Shown: positions 11,411 to 24,960 of the stretch, piece after piece
Numbering within the stretch: position 1 is the stretch's first letter
Layout of the letters: the number at the start of each line of letters is the position of its first letter
Origin: Cladocopium goreaui
Taxonomy: Eukaryota; Sar; Dinophyceae; Suessiales; Symbiodiniaceae
Assembly (NCBI GenBank): GCA_947184155.2
Contig: CAMXCT020006638.1
Location: forward strand, 55,001 to 119,000
Direction: 5' to 3'
DNA length: 64,000 nucleotides
Made by a program: the position numbers and the translations under genes
The notes under the pieces: generated by a model
Database searches by the model: none
What the model was told of the DNA's origin: nothing
The model's input: only the letters and a program-made list of their open reading frames with translations

Positions 11411-14400
11411 GCGCTGCTGGCATCTTTCACCTCCACGAAGCTCTGAAGGACTGCGAAGGGCACGCCCCAGAAATCTTCCATGAAACATGCGAGAGAAACA
11501 CGTCACCATCGTCACGGAAGGACCTTTTGGAGAAGGACCCCAGGCGCGGGACCGGAGACAGCGGTTCGATGTGGGGCTTCTACGAAGAGCACTGGCAGAG
11601 GCCAGGCATGACGTGCAATGACATGCAATGACACGGGCGCAACATGATCAACATGTGAAGTGCAAAACAGCACTTTCTCAACATGGCTTTCAGATGCTTT
11701 CAGTGTTGCACCTGTTTTCCATTGGCTTCACCGTACGTCAACGGTGCAGAGATTTCTCCAGTTGTTTGATTGGATTTTCTTGGACACGCGACTCGATGCG
11801 AGGCTGGCCAAACTCTTGTCTGACGTCGAGCTCCGTGGAATGCACGTGAACGAGCAAAGGCCTGCTTGGTCCGGGCGACTTGCGCAGTTCACAAGCATGA
11901 CCAATTTCGTGGACGTTTCTTCACCGTCAAAATTTGTCCCCAGTTGAGCGAGGCTGGCTGAGATCATTCAGGAAGCGGAAACTTTGCAGGAGAAACATCG
12001 ATCCCATTTCTGCAGCTGGGCCACAGTGGGGCACCAAAAGATTTCGAAAGACGTTCGATGCAGCGGACTTGTCACGGATTGCACACAAGAATTCGAAGAA
12101 TCGTCCTCGTGTCCTTGTGCGTTGCTGAGGCTTCAATCATGGAGAAATGTGGAAAGGAGGCCAATCTGCAATCTGGATATATCTGGATATAATTCTGGAA
12201 TATTCTGGATATATCCTGGATGTTCGGATACAATTCGGATATATTTGGAGGAATTCGCCACAGCGAGACACCCAAATGAGGTGTGTTTGGACGCCTTGAA
12301 CCTGAACTCAGCAGACCAGCTTCGACAGTTGCTCGGAGATGGAGGCAGACTCGACAGATGTGGGCCGGGGATACTGCGCCACATGCGCCACATGCGCCTC
12401 TGGACTGAGGTTATTCTTCGGATCAGTCGGTGCAGAGAAGGCCATACAGCCTGTCCCCACCACGTGTTTGTTCATGCTGTTCATATTTCTTTTATTTTCT
12501 TTTCAAAGAGACAGCAAATAGATGCAAATAGATGTTTCCAAGTGCAGGAGTTTATTGGTTTGCCCATCACCGACAAGGAGCTAGAATCCTTGCAGCTCTT
12601 TGTCGAACTCATGAAACACAACGTGATGATAACGATCCATTCATTCGAAATGTGAAATGAATGATTTTCCGAGCCATTTGATGGCATTTGCGTGAGGAGG
12701 TGTGGACACCTTTGAGTCGCGAGGACTTGCGCCACAAGCTGAAACCCGAGCACCTTGGAATCAACGGATCCCAAGCCTAGAGTATGACACATATGGCACA
12801 CCGCGTCCGAGTGATCTATTTTGACATGTCAATGAATTATTCACGTTTATTCATATTTATTCACAACTTCAAGCTATCCATGGGCTATCCATGGGCTATC
12901 CATGGGATCTCGAGGCTTGAGGAGCTTTGCCGCGAGAAGGGCTGCAAGGCTTCACCGGAGTCTGCAAAATCTGAGAAATGTTTCAGACATCTGCAAAACA
13001 ATGTAAGATCTGAAACATGTGATAACATGCGTGGATTTAGGAGAGGTTTCACCTTTTTCACCTTTTTCATCTTTGAATTCATCTGGCAACCCCTAAGTTG
13101 TGCATGTTGTGCATGTTGTGTACGCTCAGATGGGTGGGAAGAAGGAGGAACTCATCGACCGTCTAAGTGGCCTTGAGGAGCAAAAACGGTCAAGTCGAAA
13201 TCCCCTGGGATCACTCGGGTGATGTTTTTTGCCTTAGATAAAAAGATGATAAACAAATGATAAAAAGATGTAAGTTACGATCTAAGTTACGATTTTTTAG
13301 CAGAAATTTCAAGACATCTTGGCACACATTCTAGTGGACACTGCACGCTTAGACTCGCAGATGCAGATCAGAACGGCCAGTGGTAGCACGGGTAACAGCT
13401 GTAGCAGCCAAGGTGCAACCAAGATCACATGTCCAAGTCTGTAGCCATGGTGAACAATGGTGAAACAATGGTGAAACCATGGTGAAACATCCGAAAACAT
13501 TTGAGATAAACATCTGAGATCTTCCCCAGGACCCCAGGCGCAACAAGGCCGGGCCACACTGAGATTGGGACCGCGCATCAGAGAGAAAGTAACCGAAAGT
13601 GAAAGGGTCAAAAAAAGGTTCATTTTTTTGGACGTGAAGTAACTTAAGTAACAAGTGAAGTAACACAGATTCCAAGTTCCAAAAAAGGGTCAGACATGTC
13701 ACATCAAGGTTTTAGCCAAGTTCGTGAGGCAAAAAGGCGAATGATCACCATTCCTGGGCTTGGCCTTCCACATGCTGGACCAGTGACAAAACAACGCGGT
13801 CAGCCACAAGTACCTTTGCCAACATTCATTGCAGTCTTTTTTGACAGTAAAGGGCTTAACATGGCTTAAGCCAACATGGCTTAATCAAAAGTTTAGAGGG
13901 ATTCGAACTGAAACACACATATACAATCTAGGAATCTAGATCAACCGAATCAACCTAGGAAGATTGGCTGATGGCATGTAAAAGGCCATGTGAAAGGCCA
14001 TGCAACATGATGCAAGCCAAGGTGACCCTTGAGACAATTCAGAGCTTGATGCAGCAGCTTGGAACTGGAAGTGCCGAAGGAAGTGCCGAAGGAAGTGAAG
14101 GCGTAGGAGCGTTGTGGCAATGGCGAAAGATCGAGTCGCGTTTGAGCGGCTTCCTGAAACCCTTGCAGTTGGCGTCCTGTGAAGGTCGAGTCTATCCGCA
14201 GATCAATTTGAACACCATGACAGGTCGTGTCTCCACTCGAAATCCCAATCTACAAGGAGAACCCACCGGTGAAGGCGAAGAAACTCTGGCAGTGCGAAGT
14301 ATTTTAGCTGCACCTCCAGGGCGACGACTCTTGGTGGCCGACTATGCCCAGTTGGAACTTCGATTGGTGGCGCATTTGGCCGATTGCCTGTCCATGATTG

Positions 14401-17091
14401 AGATCTTGGAATCTGGAGGTGACATTCATTCTCGAACTGCCTACAAGATGTTTGAGGAGGTGAAATTGGCCGTGGACCAGGGTTTGGTGTTGCTGGATGA
14501 GAGCGATGAGAGGAGCGACGCACAAGACTCAGCATCGTTGGAGCTGGTGAAGGAACACTTCCCGGAGCTGCGGAAAAAGGCCAAGACCCTGAACTTTTCG
14601 TTGCTCTACGGGAAAACCAAATATTCCTTTGCCAAGGATTGGAAGATCACAGAGGATGAAGCCCAGGTTTTCATCGATCGTTGGTTTCAAGCATTTCCGG
14701 AAGTCAAAGACTGGATGGATCGTGCGCATGCCACCTACCGCCCTGAAATTGCAGGCCCCATGCAGAATTCATAACTGTCGTAACATGTTCCGCCATGTTT
14801 CACCATGCTTCGCCATTTTCGGCAAAGTTCGAGACACTTTTGCATTTTCACAGCACCTCATTGTGACACTCTTCTGTCCTATTTTGCCAGGAATACAATT
14901 CAGTGCTTTTCCAATTTGGGGATCTCAAAAAGTACGTATTTCAATACAATTCCATGACAAAACATTCCATTTGGGTTGGTTTTGATGGTTTTGGCAGGGT
15001 CTTGCGTGCACTAGTTCAAGAGATGGCCATACAACTTCAACATTAATCAACTCAGATCGATGCAATATAACTTGCAACAAGTTGGGTCAGTTTGATCGGA
15101 CATTCTCACAGTTTCTCATACAGAATTTCGGAACATATCATCATATATGATCATGAACTATCATTCATAGTATAACATATATAACTATCAAAGTGGATAT
15201 CATATATCATCATATATCATCATCATATATCATATCATAGTATAACATATATAACATACAATATATAACATATATAACATACATAACATACAATATCATA
15301 TCATCATCATTTATCATATCATAGTATAACATATATAACATCCAGTATATAACATATATAACATACATAGCATACAATATCATATCATCATCATATATCA
15401 TATCATAGTATAACATATATAACATACAATATATAACACATATAACATACATAACATACAATATCATATCATCATCATATATCATATCATAGTATAACAT
15501 ATATATAACATATATAACATACATAACATACAATATCACATCATATATATCATATCATAGTATAACATATATAACATACATATATCATATCATCATCATA
15601 TATCATATCATAGTATAACATATATAACATACAATATATAACATATATAACATACATAACATACAATATCATATCATCATATATCATATATCATATATAA
15701 CATACATAACATACAATATCATATCATCATCATATATCATATCATAGTATAACATATATAACATACAATATATAACATATATAACATACATAACATACAA
15801 TATCATATCATCATCATATATCATATCATAGTATAACATATATAACATACAATATATAACATATATAACATACATAACATACAATATCATATCATCATCA
15901 TATATCATATCATAGTATAACATATATAACATACAATATATAACATATATAACATACATAACATACAATATCATCATCATCATCATATATCATATCATAG
16001 TATAACATATATAACATACAATATATAACATATATAACATACATAACATACAATATCATATCATCATCATATATCATATCATAGTATAACATATATAACA
16101 TACAATATATAACATATATAACATACATAACATACAATATCATCATCATCATATATCATATCATAGTATAACATATATAACATACAATATATAACATATA
16201 TAACATATATAACATACAATATCATATCATCATCATATATCATATCATAGTATAACATATATAACATACAATATATAACATATATAACATACATAACATA
16301 CAATATCATATCATCATCATATATCATATCATAGTATAACATATATAACATACAATATATAACATATATAACATACATAACATACAATATCATATCATCA
16401 TCATATATCATATCATCATCATATATCATATCATAGTATAACATATATAACATACAATATATAACATATATAACATACATAACATACATAACATACAATA
16501 TCATATCATCATCATATATCTTATATCATCATTTTCTCCGGGGTGATATGCGAGGCGTGGAGGGCACCACCTTGGGCACCATCTTGGGCCGATTCCGTCG
16601 GCTGCGGGGCCCTCGCCACCGGGCGCTTCGCGTCGCAGGGAACACTCCGGTGCAAGGCGAAGGGCGGGGCCGAAAAGGGGCCATCATATGGAGAGATAGA
16701 TGGAAAGATGTATGATATATAGATTATATAGGAATTTAACATAATTTAAAGGAATTTAACTTATCATGTCTCAGGTTTCATTTGGAGACATGAGCAGCAA
16801 ATGATGATGGCACCATGTTTATGGGTGTAGTCAGCTCGGGCAGGTAGTGGTGCTGATGTGGTGTTGAGTGCTATGGTGAAGGCAGAGGACAGCGTGCTGT
16901 TGCAACGCCTGGGCTTTCAGACAGTGCTGCAGATCCATGACGAGTTGGTGTTGGAGGGCCCAGAGGACTCAGCTGAGGAAGCCCTGGGTGAATTGGTTCG
17001 AATCATGGAGGACCCCTTGCCGTTCAAGCTGAAAGTGCCACTGAAAGTGGATGCCAAGCAAGTTCAGACTTGGCAGGATGCCAAAGCATGA
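11411..17091 (+). CDS. POP-type family A DNA polymerase, polymerase domain
   Basis: Organelle replication polymerase of the plant/protist (POP) type, related to bacterial Pol I. Exons read: 11411-11448 (GIFHLHEALK), 11521-11600 (MWGFYEEHW), 11803-11859 (ARLAK to RGMHVNEQ), 11953-12025 (LAEIIQEAETLQEKH), 12281 to about 12340 (LNLNSADQLRQLL), 12915-12948 and 13130 to about 13187 (SAP-like helices), 13729-13809 (ITIPGLGLPHAGPVTK), 14022-14739, 16555-16656 (RVAGNTPVQG) and 16844-17091 with TGA stop. Motif A is VADYAQLELRLVAHLA, motif B RKKAKTLNFSLLYGKT and motif C LQIHDELVLEGP, so the catalytic aspartates are present. Most joins keep phase, and donors are mostly GC, with GT and GA also used. A small exon may lie near 12,701-12,776. 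The SAP-like insert between LRQLL and the ITIPGLG segment is unusual. Organelle targeting cannot be seen because the start is not found. Confidence 0.9.
15182..16526. repeat. 84-bp AT-rich satellite inside the polymerase intron
   Basis: About 16 copies of an 84-bp unit (CATATCATCATCATATATCA, then TAACATATATAACATACAAT and so on). Spacings of exactly 84 bp were measured at 15720, 15804 and 15888. It fills most of intron 14740-16554. Minus-strand ORFs across it repeat a 28-residue Tyr/Met-rich block (84 = 3 x 28) and are artefacts. Confidence 0.95.
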
Positions 17092-18539
17092 GCTAGCATA
17101 TCTAGCATGAGCTATAGCCAATGACAGCAATTGTGCGAATTGCTGGACGTGCATTGCCGAATTTGGAGAATTATCTCCAACAGCCCAAGAGGCATGCAAG
17201 AGGCATGCAAGAGGCATGCAAGAGCCATAGTGAGTTACAATGAGAAGTCATGAAATTACCTTGCGCTCTGGGGCCCAATTTGGGCCCTGAATGGTGCAAG
17301 CGTTGTGCAAAATTCACGAAGAAGATGAGCTGCAGTTTGCAGCTTTTGCAGCTCCAGCTGCACTCGAATTGTGGTTCTGGCCACATTCCCTGTCATTCCC
17401 TGTCCCACAATGACCTTTAAACTTTAACGATATTTTATTGTACAGGTAGGTTAGTAGGTCCTGGTGTCGAATTCTGCATCAAATGATGTCTGACAACCTT
17501 GTGCTCGAGATGGTGAGCGAAGAAGAAAGATGCTTGAGACAGGACACAAGACGAACATCTGACGAACATCAACGACATCTTTCGATCAAACTGCGTCCGG
17601 AAGTCGGGCCATCTGTGCACCGAATAATGTGTTTTGCACGGCTAGACCAATTCCGCAGCCACTGCTGGGCTTTTCGTAGGGCTGTGCACCGCGAGATGTG
17701 GTCATGGCGGGTTCAGAACGAGGCTCCTTCAGTGAATCTTGCAGCATTCACAGTCGACATGAGTGACATTTGTTGATGTCAATTGACATCCCTTCACTTC
17801 TTTCACTTCGTAAAAAGATGGAGAAGTACGGCCCTGGGAGTTTTGCAGGTTGTCCTGAACTTCAGGGCTCTCAGCTTCTGTGGACACATGAGGCCGTTGC
17901 GTTGGACATTTCAGTTTTCTGCGCGGTCCCAACGGTCCCAATCGAATCTGAGGCGTGCTCCTGGACTGCGAAGTCGGCTGATTATCGGGCACTGCAGGAA
18001 CTGGTACCGAACTCAGCAATGGCTGGCCGCAATGGGCCCTAGCAGCGGCTAGCACTGAGCAGACTGGTGCTCACACAATGAAAAACATATGGTCCAAAGC
18101 CATCGTCCAATTCTGGTCCAATGCCAGATATCCCAGGCCTATGTGAATCATGCAGGAGTTCCTGTTGAGTGCGCTGCTGAGTCGCCGAGATATACTTTGT
18201 CATGATGACATGGTTTGTCCATGTGCCATAGATGAAAATATCTCGGCAAGCAGTGGCAAGCAGTCGCTAGTCCCAGTTGGCGGAGACGAACACACCTCTG
18301 ACATATTCAGAATCCTTGGAGTCGCATGGCATATCATGGCATCTTGGTTTCTGCATGTTTCTGTCGGTGTCAGTTGCGTGAGGTCCATCTATGTCCTGAT
18401 GACGGTCCGGTGCTCAGACCTCACCCTCGAAGCGAAACAATGCAGAAAACACAACGAGAATCAACGGAACGGATTTGTCGGATCTGTCGGATCTGTCGGA
18501 ATTGAGGCCTTTCCGTTGGTTCTCATGGCGCACCAGTCC
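17092..18539. other. Intergenic or 5' gene region, no assured gene
   Basis: A 12-bp repeat (AGGCATGCAAGA, three copies near 17190-17225). ORFs of about 90 codons in the + direction around 17,480-17,780 and 17,770-18,050 look mildly protein-like, but I do not recognise them and no phase-consistent exons could be joined. Some may be 5' exons of the acyltransferase gene. Confidence 0.4.
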
Positions 18540-21500
18540 TGCGGCCCACTTGGTACGCCGGCTCCACCTTTGGCCAAAGCGCTTTGGGATACCGTGGTAG
18601 TGGTGCTGCCATTGTCGCAGCCCCAGTGCGAGGATCGGAGCTGTCGGATGATCTCATCTTATCGCAGCTATTGGATTGCCAAATTGCTATCCAAACTGCC
18701 AAATTGCTATCCAAATGTTCTCGATTTCGACAGGACCTTTCATTTCTCGGCGCATTTGGAGCAGCCTTTGTTGCTTTTGCTTCTAGCGACATCCATCCTG
18801 GAGTTGAGGAGGCCAGGCCCCATAAAGGCCCCGTGGGGCCCCGGCCCCCCCTGTGCCGGTTGTCACAGTTGCAGGTGCTCCAAAGGAGGACTTTCTTGGC
18901 AGGTGAAGTCCTCAGAATGCCACGATGCGATAAGGTCCACATGGTCCACCCGGTTGTGGCATTTTTCTTTTGCAAAAAGAAGGGAGAACATGGAGAACCA
19001 GGACACGGATGAAAGTGGAAGTGACGTAGATGAAATCATTGACATTCTCAATCACTCTCACTCCATACAGATCACACAAGACATGGACCTGAAAACGGAT
19101 TGAAAACTGTTTGAGTTTGAAGGATCTAAATCTAGGGCCTCTAGGGCCTCTAGGGTGATTGCTGTGACGGGAACGGGGCCCGAGGCAACGTTTAGTTTGG
19201 ACAACGATCGCTTGCGCTTTGTGTCTGAGTACCGGGCTTTGGTCGCTTGCCTTGGTCCAGCAGATGAACAAAGAGAGAAGATCTGAAATGAATTCAACTC
19301 ATTACAGTACAAAACAAAAAAACACGATGATATACTCTACTACTATTATTATTATTGTTATTATTATTATTATTTATTATTTATGATTTATTATTTAATA
19401 TTTAGCTATTATTATTGTTGTTGTCATTATTATTATTATTATTACTATTATCATCATTATTATTATTATGATAATCATAAATGAATATCATGTCTATGAT
19501 AAATCTGAAAGACATCTTGTTTCAAACATGACGAACTATGCAGCCCCCTGTGGCATGTCGTGAGGTCATGATGTCCACCTGCGTTGCCATCTTGGCCGTA
19601 CCTTGGAGACACGAGAGCCGTCGAGCCGTCGAGTCGTCGAGACACGACCAGTTACTCACACGGATCAACGGATCGATTTCGGAGTTCGATTCAGGTGGAC
19701 TTCTCTTCAGTTTTCTCACGAGCGCAAGCGAAGACGGAAGAGTCAGATGCACAGTCAGAAGCAGGAGTTCTGACACAGGATGGCATAGCTGCGGCATAGC
19801 TCTCTGGTGAAGTTATGTTTTAGACAGAATCTCTGTTGAGCTTTGGCCCTCAGTCATTGATAATCTTTGGATGTCGGGCAGTGAAGTTGCCCAGGTTCGG
19901 CTACTCACTGATGGACGTGGGCACTGGCAGCATCATCTTCTCCAGTGGAGTGCCAGACTTATGGCATCTTATGGCTAAGAAGTTCAACCGAGAACCTTGA
20001 TGCCCGGATGAGCTCAAACATTCCTTAAGAGTACTTGGCGAGGTCTGCACGATGCCAAAGCGAGGAGGTGCCTCACGTCACTTGGCGATGAGATGCGATG
20101 AGCACATTGTGCAAGCTGCCAAGTCCTGCCAAGTCCTGCGATGTCCTGCGATGTCCTGCCAAGTGAACATGATTCAAAAACACTATTCAGAAGGGAGGCC
20201 TGGGCGTGGCGGCCATGACAAAGTCTTTCTGGGTCTCATCTCACATATCTATACAATTCTATACATATCTCACATTCTCAGAGGTCTCTACAAGATCATG
20301 AAGCTTTGGTGCCAGCCTTGGTGGCGTGTGGCGACGTGAAACAGTGGCAAATGTGGCAAACGGTGCCATCCCACTGGTCGCAACGGTCGCAACGGTCGCA
20401 GCGTGGCCCTAGGCCAGTGCTTCTGATTGGCTTCGTGCGCGCAGCCCTGATGTGGGGCATTGCCTGGACCACAGCGAAGCGATGCGAAGCGGTGACCGTC
20501 CATTGCAGGGGTTGTTTCCAGTGAAAGATGTGGAATATGGTACTTGGCGTCTGAGGATTACCATGTACCACCTGGCGAATATGGTTCAAGACTTGGCGAG
20601 AGCAGTGCAGTGCTTTCACTTACGGGTTGAACTACAGGCCTTTCATTAATCATTTTTAGACGTCGCCTGCCAATCGCCACTGACAGGGTTAAGTTTAATG
20701 ATGTTTAATGTACTTGTAGCATTTTGATCCGCTTTGTAGCTTCAGTGAGGCATTCATTGGAACTTTTTCTTCACCATTGCCGTGATCAGTTTGGTCTCCA
20801 CTGCGACGGACCGAGTGGGACCGGGACCGAGTGGAACTGTGGTGGGACGCTGACGCCGTTGGGATCTGCAGGATCTGTCTGCATTGGCTTCTGCGACCGC
20901 TGCTTCTCTGGCGCTTGGAGCGTACCAGTCATGGACTTAGCGCTTGGGAATCCATGCTTCAGTGCGACATAGATGTGCTATTCGGTGTTCGTCATAAAAT
21001 CAGGTTTAGTCTCTGTGTCCGAAAAGCTGTTTTAGTCTCTTTATATCTATTTATCCACTTTGGTCCATCGCAATTTCGGGCGGCACGTGCTACGAATGAA
21101 AGCATATGCAGAATAATTACAGAATAAGAGGCAACATCACTCAGTTAGAGATTTGGAGAGAAGATGTTGAAACTGGCACAGCAGGTTCTATCTCAGTTGG
21201 CTTGGAGGAGTTGTGAAACAGAGATTCAGTTCTGTTGGGAGGCCCATAGCAAAGATGGAGATGGAAAGATCAGCGGAAGTCACTCCACAGCTGAACGGAT
21301 TTTCCAGGAGCCAATTTCGTGCTTCATGCGGAGCGCCTTGGGCTTTTCACGGCCAATCGGGAAGGCATTTTGAGTTCCGCAGGATATTTGAGTCCGGCCC
21401 TCAGCTCGGAGCTCGGAGCTGCACAGTTGGGCTGTGGCCTTCATCAAAATCAATGCGACGCGACCTGCACATGCATTCTATGCATTCTATGATATATATA

Positions 21501-23139
21501 TATATACAGATTATGTATATTTATATATGATTATATACAGTTCATGCTTCAGCTTCATTCGGCTTCGAGGTCTTCATTGGTTCGGCGTTGCAGTGGGTTC
21601 CACCTTGAGGACACTTGAGCATGTGGCATGTGGCATCATGTGGCATACCACCACATTTGCCATGTTTAGATTGTTCAGAGTTGACGTGTTTAAAACAGGA
21701 ACTCTGGGGCTCTTCGTTGCGTGCTGCAGCCCACTGCACAGCTGAAGCACATGTAGCATAAAAAAAAATGAAAGCAAAAACAGTAGCCTTGCAAAGCTCT
21801 TGAGTCATCTTGGAAGCCATGTTGGCAGCTTTCTGGATCCGATGTAGATGAGGCTTTTCTTGCTGGCTGCAGCAGGGTACTTCGTGAACCTGACGCTTTC
21901 GTTCGCTGGACTGGAAGCGTTTTAAGCCTAGACTGGAAGACGGAAGATGTGTGAAGATGTTACATTAGAATCATCAGACGTTAGATTCGAGGACCGAGCC
22001 AGCAGGGACTCCGCAGGGACATGGAGAAACACCACAATGACAAACAATGACAAACGCGATGACAAATACGATGACAAATACTGATTGAATAGCCTTTCAA
22101 TCTACACAGCGGGATGAGGTCCAGAAGAATGCCGCACACTGAGACCTTGATTTCGAGAGATTTCTAGCACTTGTACGGTGCCTTTGAAAGTTCTCTCGGA
22201 AAGGGATGAAGCACATGATAGCACATGATTTCGGCATGATTTCGGAAAATGATTTTGGCACATTGCCAGGCACAGAGTTGTTTTCTCCAAGTTCCGACGT
22301 GAAAAACGATCCGTTTTTCACTGAAACAAGTAACGAGGTGCAACTTGCCCTACGTTCTGTTCACCGTGTCGCTGAACGCCTGGGTGCTGGCGCTCCTGGG
22401 CTCCGTGGACCTTTTGGCTGGTCGCCCGAGGCGTTGGGAAAGCGTGTTGAAGCAGTGACAGTCTATGTTCATCCAGCAAAATGACTAAAATGCCAAGGAA
22501 TAGATACTTATAATTTATAATTTATGTTAAAATAAGTTGTGCACTTGACACTTAGTTGGTTTCTCAAATTTGTCATCTTTGTCCATCTTTTTCGAAACAA
22601 ACTCCGCAGTTTTTCCTACAGATCTCTCCAGATTTGTTTGCGCCAGGACAGCCATGTCCCTCAGCGTTGCTGGAGCCAAGAGCTTAGCCGGCCTTGGCCC
22701 CCAAAGTCTCCAAAACGGAGTCAAAAACGGACCAAGGTCTCCGAGTCTCCCAAAAAATCATGCAGATTCCACACCGCACGTTAGGTGCAAGACTCCATGC
22801 TGCCGGTCTTCCTCTTTGCGAACCTCCTCACAGGTGTCTCCAACTCAGCTCGCCTCAGCTAACCTCAACCATGGCCGTCCGATTCACTGCATGACATCAT
22901 ATGAATTCATATGACATCATGTGACATCATGTGATATCCTATTACATCCATGCTCCATTGATCTGTCAATTCCAACTTGATGCTAAAACTTAAGATATTT
23001 TTTCTTCAAGACAGCCCTTGAAAACCACAAGTAGTGATTGAAGTTGTTGTTTTGGCGTATGTCGTTTTCAAGGGTGCGTGGGTTATCCAGTCCACAAACA
23101 GAGACTTTCTTCACACGCTAAGAGTTGAAGATCCGTAAA
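18540..23139 (+). CDS. PIGW: PIGW/GWT1-like GPI-anchor inositol acyltransferase
   Basis: ER multi-pass enzyme that acylates the inositol of GPI-anchor precursors. Core exons match the family in order: 19154-19241 (RLRFVSEYRAL), 19565-19597 (VMMSTCVAILA), 19695-19741 (VDFSSVFSRAQAKTE), 19895-19949 (FGYSLMDVGTGSIIFSSG, family pattern GTGAMDFGVGGFVF), 20413 to about 20470 (PVLLIGFVRAALMWGI), up to 20539 (DVEYG), 20750 onward (IHWNFFFTIAVISLVSTAT), 20872 to about 20937 (LALGAYQSW), 21308-21391 (GLFTANREGILSSAGYL), 21853-21916 (LFLLAAAGYFVNLTLS), 22338-22420 (CNLPYVLFTVSLNAWVLALL), 22792-22833 (MLPVFLFANLLTG). Several joins fit in phase, for example 19241/19565, 19741/19895, 20539/20750 and 22420/22792. 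Weaker: N-terminal pieces near 18540-18615 (LWDTVVVVLP) and 18765-18811, and a last hydrophobic exon ending TAA near 23139. The start codon and some linker exons were not found. Donors here are mostly GT. Confidence 0.85.
19330..19480. repeat. ATT-rich microsatellite
   Basis: Imperfect (ATT)n/(TTA)n run lying in the intron between the acyltransferase exons ending at 19241 and starting at 19565. Confidence 0.85.
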
Positions 23140-24960
23140 CCGGAAGTACAATCCTACGAGAAAAACCTTGCAGAAAGACACCGCATTCAAAAAGAGGCCT
23201 CAAGACACACTTCAACGCAATTTTGTCAGCCCTGCTACTATATGATACTATATGAACTTCCAAACACATCCACAAGATTCTATTCATCCACCATAGTGAT
23301 CATCGATCCTACAAGATAGTAGGCATCGTATGCATCGTATGCATCATGATTTCACAATGACGCAGAATGAATCATGAAATGATAATGATTCGTAATGATC
23401 ATGATATGTTCATTATGTTCATGTCATAAAATCATTTTTCATCGCCATCCCTTCGCCATCTCCACTGCACTAGCCACGTGTGCCACGGCATCAAGGCGGT
23501 GAATCTGCTTCTGCAGCCCTTGATGGTGCCTTTCTGGCCAGAGCAGACCTCATTTCGTGAAACAGACGAAAAACTCACATTTCGAGCAGAGCGAACTGGC
23601 TGGCGCCAACCCAACAACCTGGCCATGGGCACAGGGCAACCACCTGGCCTGGCTGAAAACCGACACCATCTGAGGCGATGGCAGTGATGTTTGGCTACTG
23701 CTTGCTTTGGCATTAGCCTCAGACCTGGCAGACCACCTGGCGTAGCTGCAGCCAGGGCGTAGCCCGGTGACCGAGGTCGGTTCCTGCAGCCATGCTTCGC
23801 ATGAAGAAGAAGAAACTGAAGTTCTGGTGAAGTTCTGGTGATTCGGAACCTTCGGACTTTCTTCGGACTTTCTTCGGACTTTCTTCGAACGCTTCGTGTG
23901 ATCCTTCGTGTGGTACGCCCTTGACAAGCTATGCCGAAGTGCGGCAAACAACTGGGGGGAAGAGCCGTGGAGGTGTTCCAGTTCCACAAGTTCGGGCTTC
24001 AACTGGAAAGATTGGAAAGTCCCCTGCAACATGATTCCCGTTCTAAGGGGATGGAGACGAAGGAAAAGTCGACCGCGACTGCGATGCGCTACGATTTAGC
24101 ATGTTTAGCATGATCTCTGATTGGCGGACAATCCGATGCCATAGCCACATTAAGCCCAAGGAATCTCCACTCATTTTGATCGAAATGAGAAACAATTTGT
24201 TAAACAATTTGTTAAACAATATCTTGCGTTGCCTGGCTCCCTGTAGCTGCTGACGCCAGCGCCAGCGCCAGCTGAGAAAACTGAGAAAAGGTGGAGTGAC
24301 TCGGTGACAGATCCTGCAGTCAATTTTCATGTCAGATTCTTGGAGGTTGATGCTGTGCTTTTTTGCACAAATCTTATGGCTGAGATGAGCGTGGGCTTTG
24401 CTCTGTAGATCTCTGTAGACTCTACATGTCCAAGCTTTGATCAAAGGAATCAAATGGAATCAAATTGGTGGCTGGTGGCTGTTTCTGCATCCGGGCTTGG
24501 CTCAAGTGATATAGACTTGGTGCATGCAAGCTGCACTTGCAGGACTCTTTGACATACCTTCACGAGCTTCTCAATATATCTAAAGGTCCTTCCAAACCCT
24601 TCAGCTAACGCGGATTCTTCACGAGGGTGTTCGAAGGCATTCTGTGCACGGCAAAACATTCCATGCAGAGTTCTGTACTGATACTGTCAGGACAGTGCAG
24701 ATGTCTGACGAGTGTCCAGGCTGCACTGAACTCCAAAGATGACGAAATTCGTTTGCCTTTCTGAAATTTCTAAAGCCTGTGTACGGCTTTCCAAGTCGTC
24801 ATCCCGGTCATCCTGCATAGTTTACATATTTTTTACATATGTTTATTACATATGTTTACATCCATTATCCATTTCTCGCATCAAACAACCCTGCAACAAA
24901 TTGTCAGGACTTGAGGTCAGCTCGTCTGGGTGATTTCTGACACCTTGTGCACCTTCCAAG
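23140..24960. other. Intergenic region with unassigned ORFs
   Basis: About 1.8 kb between the acyltransferase and the deubiquitinase. Open stretches at 23,478-23,687 and 23,931-24,113 (+) and a 185-codon ORF at 23,432-23,989 (-) were examined and not recognised. The missing first exon of the deubiquitinase should lie near the end of this stretch. Confidence 0.4.

Noticed and set aside
15210-16504. Minus-strand Tyr/Met-rich ORFs over the 84-bp satellite
   Set aside because: By-product of a unit length divisible by three inside an intron.
18150-19103. 317-codon + ORF as one protein
   Set aside because: Acyltransferase-like segments lie in it only as short pieces, with acceptor and donor sites inside; the ORF is mostly read-through of introns.
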